From Candidatus Liberimonas magnetica (lineage in GTDB: Bacteria; Elusimicrobiota; Endomicrobiia; Endomicrobiales; JAFGIL01): 64,000 nucleotides of DNA. This document shows, piece after piece, positions 60,345-64,000 of the stretch (within the stretch, counting starts at the first letter, position 1; each line of letters starts with the position of its first letter). The notes below the pieces were generated by a model that was not told where the DNA came from, did no database searches, and worked only from the letters and a program-made list of their open reading frames with translations. A program made the position numbers and the translations under genes. The stretch spans positions 46,586-110,585 of the forward strand of contig JAJAPY010000009.1 in assembly GCA_020523885.1 (NCBI GenBank), given 5' to 3'.

Positions 60345-61205
60345 TTATTTGTTGTTCTGTCTTTTGATATATTGGGTCATCTCGTATTGTTGTATTATTG
60401 TATCTACTATTACCTTTATTGAATCTACCAGAATACTGTCTTTTCTGTAATCAGCAGGGGCTATAAAATTAACCCTGTCGGCTTCAAGCAATTTCTGGCA
60501 AGTATTCTTGCCTTTTGGCTCACCGGGTTTATATATTGCTATTGCATAGCCACCATTCTTCTTGGTTACATTCATGGCAGGGACATCTGAGAGGCCATCA
60601 CCGATGTATATCATGTTCTTAAAGGGTATCGGGCGGTCGTTTTCAGGTGTGTGTTCATTGATGCTTTCGCCTATTTTTTCTTTTCCTTTATTTATTCTGA
60701 ATAAATACTGTGTTTTTACTGTGTCTGTGATAGCAACTTTTGGGAAATCTGGATAGCCTTCTTTGTCATACAGATATTCAGAACCGAAAACATTGAAAAA
60801 CTCATTCCTGATTGAAATTCCATCAAGTATCTCCTTCAATCCTGAAGATATTATATAATGCCTTACTTCCATATTTCCCTTAACTTTGCTTTCAATATAC
60901 TTGTTTATGTTGTCAAAATAGCCCGGAACTCCAGCAAAGTAAGTTATATCTCCACCTATTTTGTTGAAATACTCTTTGGAGATAGGTGTTCCTTCATTTT
61001 TTGCCAGATCTATTATCTTCTTCATCCACATTAAGGTATTTTCAGCTTGCAAATGTACGCAATCTTTATATATGCCATCCCAAAATTTACGGGCATCCTT
61101 AACACCTATTTTGGGAAGCAAGGTATATTCCTGCATAGAGTTTGGGGTAAGTGTCCCGTCAAAATCATAAACTAAAGCAATAATGTTTTGTTTGTATTTT
61201 CTCAT
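60345..61205 (-). CDS. HAD-superfamily phosphatase
   Basis: A 286-residue soluble HAD hydrolase. Motif I DFDGTLTPN with nucleophile near D14, motif II ISSG (about 118), conserved Lys in YLFRINKGKEK, and motif IV IGDGLSDVPAM near 204. It should dephosphorylate a small molecule. Substrate unknown; the size and motif I resemble phosphoserine-phosphatase-like members. It ends about 86 bases above the lipoprotein start and might share its transcript. Confidence 0.85.
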   Translation of the reverse strand: MRKYKQNIIALVYDFDGTLTPNSMQEYTLLPKIGVKDARKFWDGIYKDCVHLQAENTLMWMKKIIDLAKNEGTPISKEYFNKIGGDITYFAGVPGYFDNINKYIESKVKGNMEVRHYIISSGLKEILDGISIRNEFFNVFGSEYLYDKEGYPDFPKVAITDTVKTQYLFRINKGKEKIGESINEHTPENDRPIPFKNMIYIGDGLSDVPAMNVTKKNGGYAIAIYKPGEPKGKNTCQKLLEADRVNFIAPADYRKDSILVDSIKVIVDTIIQQYEMTQYIKRQNNK

Positions 61206-61272
61206 AATTTTCCTTTTTTCTGCGAGTGTTATAAATAACAGAGAATCATCTGTGAATTTATTTAATCAAAAG

Positions 61273-62046
61273 TCATAATACACTATACTTTTTATAGAAT
61301 TTCTCTGTAATATTCCATAAATCAGGTTCTAATATCTTCTTTACCCATTCTTTGATATGATCAGGAACAGAGCCATAATATGCTTCTGCAATACCACCTG
61401 TTATGCACGCTAATGTGTCGCTATCCCCTCCAATTGATACAGCATTTCTAAGAGCGTCTTCAAAATCGGTTGAATCAAGAAAAGCAATAATAGCCTGAGG
61501 TACGGTTCCCTGACAGGATCCATTAAAGGTGTAATCCGGCCTTATATCTTCAACGGTTGAGGACAAATCATAGCCAAATTTCTTTTTAATATAATTTTTA
61601 ATATTAGTTTTATTTTTTTCAGTCCTTGCAATGAAAATTGCCGCTGCGGTTGCTTCGGCTCCTTTAATCCCTTCCGGATGATTATGGGTAATTTCTGCAC
61701 TTTTTCTTGCCATGTCTAATGTTTTTTCTATTGAATTATATGCAAACCCTACAGGGCTAACTCTCATGGCAGACCCATTTCCCCAGCTATAATAAGGTTC
61801 CGGTTCACCATATCTTGCCCACGACGCAAAATTACCACCATATCCTCTTCCTGGATATGATATAAAGTACTCCTGTAATTTTTTAGCGAACGGTTTCTTA
61901 TTTATAATACAATCAGCTACTGCCACGGTTAATACTGAATCGTCTGTAAAGTCACATCCGGGGCTAAAGAGCGGAAAATCTTTAGTCTTAATGTTATTAA
62001 ATTCATATTTTGAACCGATAATATCACCAGCTATTGCACCTATCAT
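61273..62046 (-). CDS. ADP-ribosylglycohydrolase
   Basis: A 257-residue protein of the DraG/ARH family. The metal-binding motifs are visible: GAIAGDIIGS at the start, FTDDS near 33-37, and GGDSDTLACITGGIAEAYYG near 205-225. It removes ADP-ribose from proteins or nucleic acids using two magnesium ions. In defence neighbourhoods such enzymes could reverse phage or host ADP-ribosylation; no partner transferase is encoded nearby, so a housekeeping-type role on another target is equally possible. AAAAGGAATAA precedes ATG. Confidence 0.85.
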   Translation of the reverse strand: MIGAIAGDIIGSKYEFNNIKTKDFPLFSPGCDFTDDSVLTVAVADCIINKKPFAKKLQEYFISYPGRGYGGNFASWARYGEPEPYYSWGNGSAMRVSPVGFAYNSIEKTLDMARKSAEITHNHPEGIKGAEATAAAIFIARTEKNKTNIKNYIKKKFGYDLSSTVEDIRPDYTFNGSCQGTVPQAIIAFLDSTDFEDALRNAVSIGGDSDTLACITGGIAEAYYGSVPDHIKEWVKKILEPDLWNITEKFYKKYSVL

Positions 62047-62203
62047 TTATTCCTTTTCATTAGTTTTGAGTTCAGCACTTATTTAATTACAATTTATAGA
62101 TTATTTAAAAGCCTATTTTAAATTATATCCCAAAAGTTAACTTTGCTGAAAGGTTTGTAATATGTCCGTGTTTGTTTCTAATATTCTATCCTGTATGTAG
62201 CAT

Positions 62204-62380
62204 TTATGTGCGATTAGTAATGCTTCCGTAAGTGCCACACTTCTTACATTTATCACCTTCAAAATTTTGATTAGGGCAATCCTTAATTTTACATCCTTCG
62301 GCACCGCAGTGTAAACATTTGAAAATTAATTGCCCACAAAAACCTCCATCAGATTTCCTTTTGTCACAGTATTTACTCAT
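62204..62380 (-). CDS. Small cysteine-rich zinc-ribbon protein
   Basis: A 58-residue protein with about eight Cys in pairs (C5, C15, CLHCGAEGC, C35, CKKC), enough for two zinc sites. ATG at 62380 has GGAGG six bases before it; the upstream TTG is not used. Family not identified. Might bind nucleic acid or act as an adaptor. Confidence 0.6.
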   Translation of the reverse strand: MSKYCDKRKSDGGFCGQLIFKCLHCGAEGCKIKDCPNQNFEGDKCKKCGTYGSITNRT

Positions 62381-62500
62381 AAACAACCTCCTTGGTTTTA
62401 GAATCTCGTGTCATCTAACTAGCTTCACTAACTTACAATTGACTTTTCTATAATCGCGACAAAGTATCGTGTCTAAATATTCCTTTTTAATATCGCATTA

Positions 62501-62896
62501 TCAAACAAGTTTCCAATCTTTTAATTTAACCCTTATTTTATTAAATTTTTTGTAACGACGTTGCTTATTTAATTTGTTTGCCCTTGAGTCTTTACTATAT
62601 ATTTGTCTAAATAAAGCTTCCAATTCATGAATTTCATCTTTGTATATGTTTTCATGTACTTCGAAAATAGTGAAGTGCGTCCATTGTTTATGTTTCTTCT
62701 TAGAATGTTTTCTAATCCTGCCGAGCACCCCTGCTTTTTCCCCAGCAGAAAGACCAATATAAACAACATTGTAAACACCATGTCCCTTATCTTCCTTTAA
62801 AAGAGCATAAATACCCTTTGTATTGCGGGGGATCTTATTAATATCTTCTTGTGGTCTGAATTCATCCCAGCGCTTTATAAACCTACATGTGGACAT
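62501..62896 (-). CDS. GIY-YIG-like nuclease
   Basis: A 131-residue protein with KGIYALLKE (about 28-36) and NVVYIGLS (about 45-52), the GIY and YIG strands, an Arg in GRIRKHSK, and a metal-binding Glu in ELEALFRQIY (about 90). The C-terminus is very basic. The fold predicts a small metal-dependent endonuclease. Good AAAGGAG site. Upstream is the recurrent ATACAATATG motif (62966-62985). Confidence 0.7.
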   Translation of the reverse strand: MSTCRFIKRWDEFRPQEDINKIPRNTKGIYALLKEDKGHGVYNVVYIGLSAGEKAGVLGRIRKHSKKKHKQWTHFTIFEVHENIYKDEIHELEALFRQIYSKDSRANKLNKQRRYKKFNKIRVKLKDWKLV

Positions 62897-63099
62897 TTGA
62901 ATTTTCTCCTTTTACGAAAGAAATAGGGGACTGAGTCATGCAATTCGGTATTCGTTTTCTCCCTTCTTGACATATTGTATCTTTATTCTAAATTATTGAC
63001 GTGTAGACATACCCCATTCACTTCGATATTTCAACATTTACAGCTAGAGCAATATCTAAAATATGTTTTCTCAAATACCCTTGATCAGCAAAATCAGTT

Positions 63100-63130
63100 T
63101 GATCTTTCCCCGAAAAAGTGGACACAAGGA
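63100..63130. repeat. Terminal inverted repeat of the IS3 element
   Basis: TGATCTTTCCCC then GAAAAAGTGGACAC, closely matching the known end type of the IS3 subgroup (TGATCTTACCC... AGTGGACAC). It marks the element's end on the transposase 3' side; the other end is beyond the window. Confidence 0.7.
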
Positions 63131-63134
63131 ATGG

Positions 63135-64000
63135 TTAGGCTGCTTGTGTTAGGCCCTGCAGTTCTTCAAACCGGGCAGGGGATTTATAACCCAGCGTAGA
63201 ATGCCTGCGGAACCTATTGTAGAACATTTCAATGTACTCAAACAAGCTCGTCTTTGCCTCCTCTCTTGTCCTGTAACGCTCAAAATATACCAACTCCGTC
63301 TTTAACGTATGAAAAAACGACTCTGCACAAGCATTGTCATAACAATTACCAGCTCCGCTCATGCTTTGCAGAAAACTCCTTGCTGAAAGCCTCTTCCTGA
63401 ACTCATAACTCGCATACTGGCTGCCTCTATCCGAATGAAATATAAGCCCAGCCATGGGATTCCTGTTTATACATGCCATTTCAAACGCTTTTATTACCAA
63501 GTCATCCGTTAGCCGTTCTTTTACCGCCCAACCTACTATGCGCCTTGAATACAAGTCCAGAATAGTCGCCAGATACGACCAGCCTTCATCAGTCCAGATA
63601 TACGTTATGTCCGATACCCAGATTCTGTTCGGCACAGTAACCGTAAAATTCTGGTTTAACAGGTTATCAGCTACCGGCCTGTTATGCCTGGAATTCGTAG
63701 TCACCTTATACTTCTTCTTGGTCTTGGCACGTATAGCGTTCTTACGCATCAGCCGTGCCACACGGTTCTTACCAACCGTTATCCCGTCATCAAATAAAGC
63801 ACTTTTTATGCTCGGGCTTCCATACGTTTTCCTGCTTAATTCAAAGATCCCTTTTATCTGTTTCAACAACAGCTCATTTTCTTCTTCCCGAATACTTTTC
63901 TTGCGATTATGCCAGCGGTAATAACCGCTTCGGCTCACCTCTAATACTTCGCACATTCCCTCTACCGTGAATTCGCAAGTATGCTCACGGATAAAACAAT
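63135..64000 (-). CDS. IS3-family transposase OrfB (5' end outside window)
   Basis: At least 287 residues in view, since the frame stays open to the window edge (CFIREHTCEFTVEG before the first ATG at 63956). DDE catalytic residues: D in WVSDITYIW (near 110 from that ATG), D in FHSDRGSQY (near 172) and E in CAESFFHTLK (near 207). The N-terminal helical region has VLEVSRSGYYRW and SIREEENELLLKQIKG. It is the normal OrfB of an IS3-subgroup element; OrfA and the frameshift region are past the edge. The stop lies about 35 bases before the terminal inverted repeat end. Confidence 0.9.
   Translation of the reverse strand, partial: CFIREHTCEFTVEGMCEVLEVSRSGYYRWHNRKKSIREEENELLLKQIKGIFELSRKTYGSPSIKSALFDDGITVGKNRVARLMRKNAIRAKTKKKYKVTTNSRHNRPVADNLLNQNFTVTVPNRIWVSDITYIWTDEGWSYLATILDLYSRRIVGWAVKERLTDDLVIKAFEMACINRNPMAGLIFHSDRGSQYASYEFRKRLSARSFLQSMSGAGNCYDNACAESFFHTLKTELVYFERYRTREEAKTSLFEYIEMFYNRFRRHSTLGYKSPARFEELQGLTQAA

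Overview
The window reads as one stretch of bacterial chromosome, roughly 36-40 % GC by eye, in which a short host-like segment on the left gives way to a long accessory/defence region. The sequence does not fix the taxon. A KaiC/KaiB/histidine kinase/response regulator cluster, a DUF1573-DsbD-like fusion protein, a lipoprotein and many short dispersed repeats fit a free-living diderm of a candidate phylum such as Omnitrophota, or a Desulfobacterota-like lineage; this is an inference. Nearly every gene is on the minus strand. The exception is a compact plus-strand block at 41.4-45.6 kb.

Layout. 0-7 kb: a YihY membrane protein, a KaiC-KaiB-(KaiB-PAS-histidine kinase)-FixJ/LuxR response regulator operon, and a DUF1573/thioredoxin/DsbD-like protein. 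The yihY and DUF1573 promoters carry almost the same 22-bp box at the -35 position. 7-33 kb: a higBA-type toxin-antitoxin pair, then an island of about 25 kb bounded by two 60-bp copies of the 5' half of a tRNA-Cys gene (8031-8090 and 32961-33020). Its cargo is an SGNH hydrolase, a relic group II intron, a BRO protein, a solitary ParB, an AlbA_2/RecG-like ATPase beside a broken type III mod gene, a HEPN-type Abi protein, an Avs-like Mrr-STAND ATPase, a type IIG methyltransferase overlapping a PLD-nuclease/helicase, and a SIR2 protein. Remnants of an integrase, a DinD gene and an Abi gene lie between them. 33-41 kb: a DUF4062-ATPase, a tyrosine integrase, a 723-aa recombinase-like protein, a double-HTH excisionase-like protein and two unknown proteins. 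41.4-45.6 kb: the plus-strand block, with a leader ending in a strong terminator, a sigma-70-like factor, two paralogous unknown proteins, small membrane or basic proteins and a metallophosphoesterase. 45.7-62.9 kb: a HEPN-like protein, small unknowns, and a seven-gene composite operon in which an ABC-three-component (ABC-3C) module with an Mrr nuclease is overlapped translationally with hsdM, hsdS, a DUF262/HNH gene and hsdR. A lipoprotein pair, a HAD phosphatase, an ADP-ribosylglycohydrolase and a GIY-YIG protein follow. The right edge is an IS3 element cut by the window.

How it works together. The left segment looks like clock-type or stress signalling with a dedicated response regulator. 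The rest is best read as at least two stacked integrative elements in a tRNA-Cys gene, loaded with anti-phage modules. Several single-gene units share a short tag at the 3' side and a different short motif at the 5' side, all in one orientation, so part of the cargo looks like cassettes. The strongest candidates for undescribed biology are the ABC-3C/type I/DUF262 composite operon, the PLD-helicase plus type IIG pair, the Mrr-STAND protein, the integrase with its giant recombinase-like partner, and the sigma-factor block with its terminated leader.
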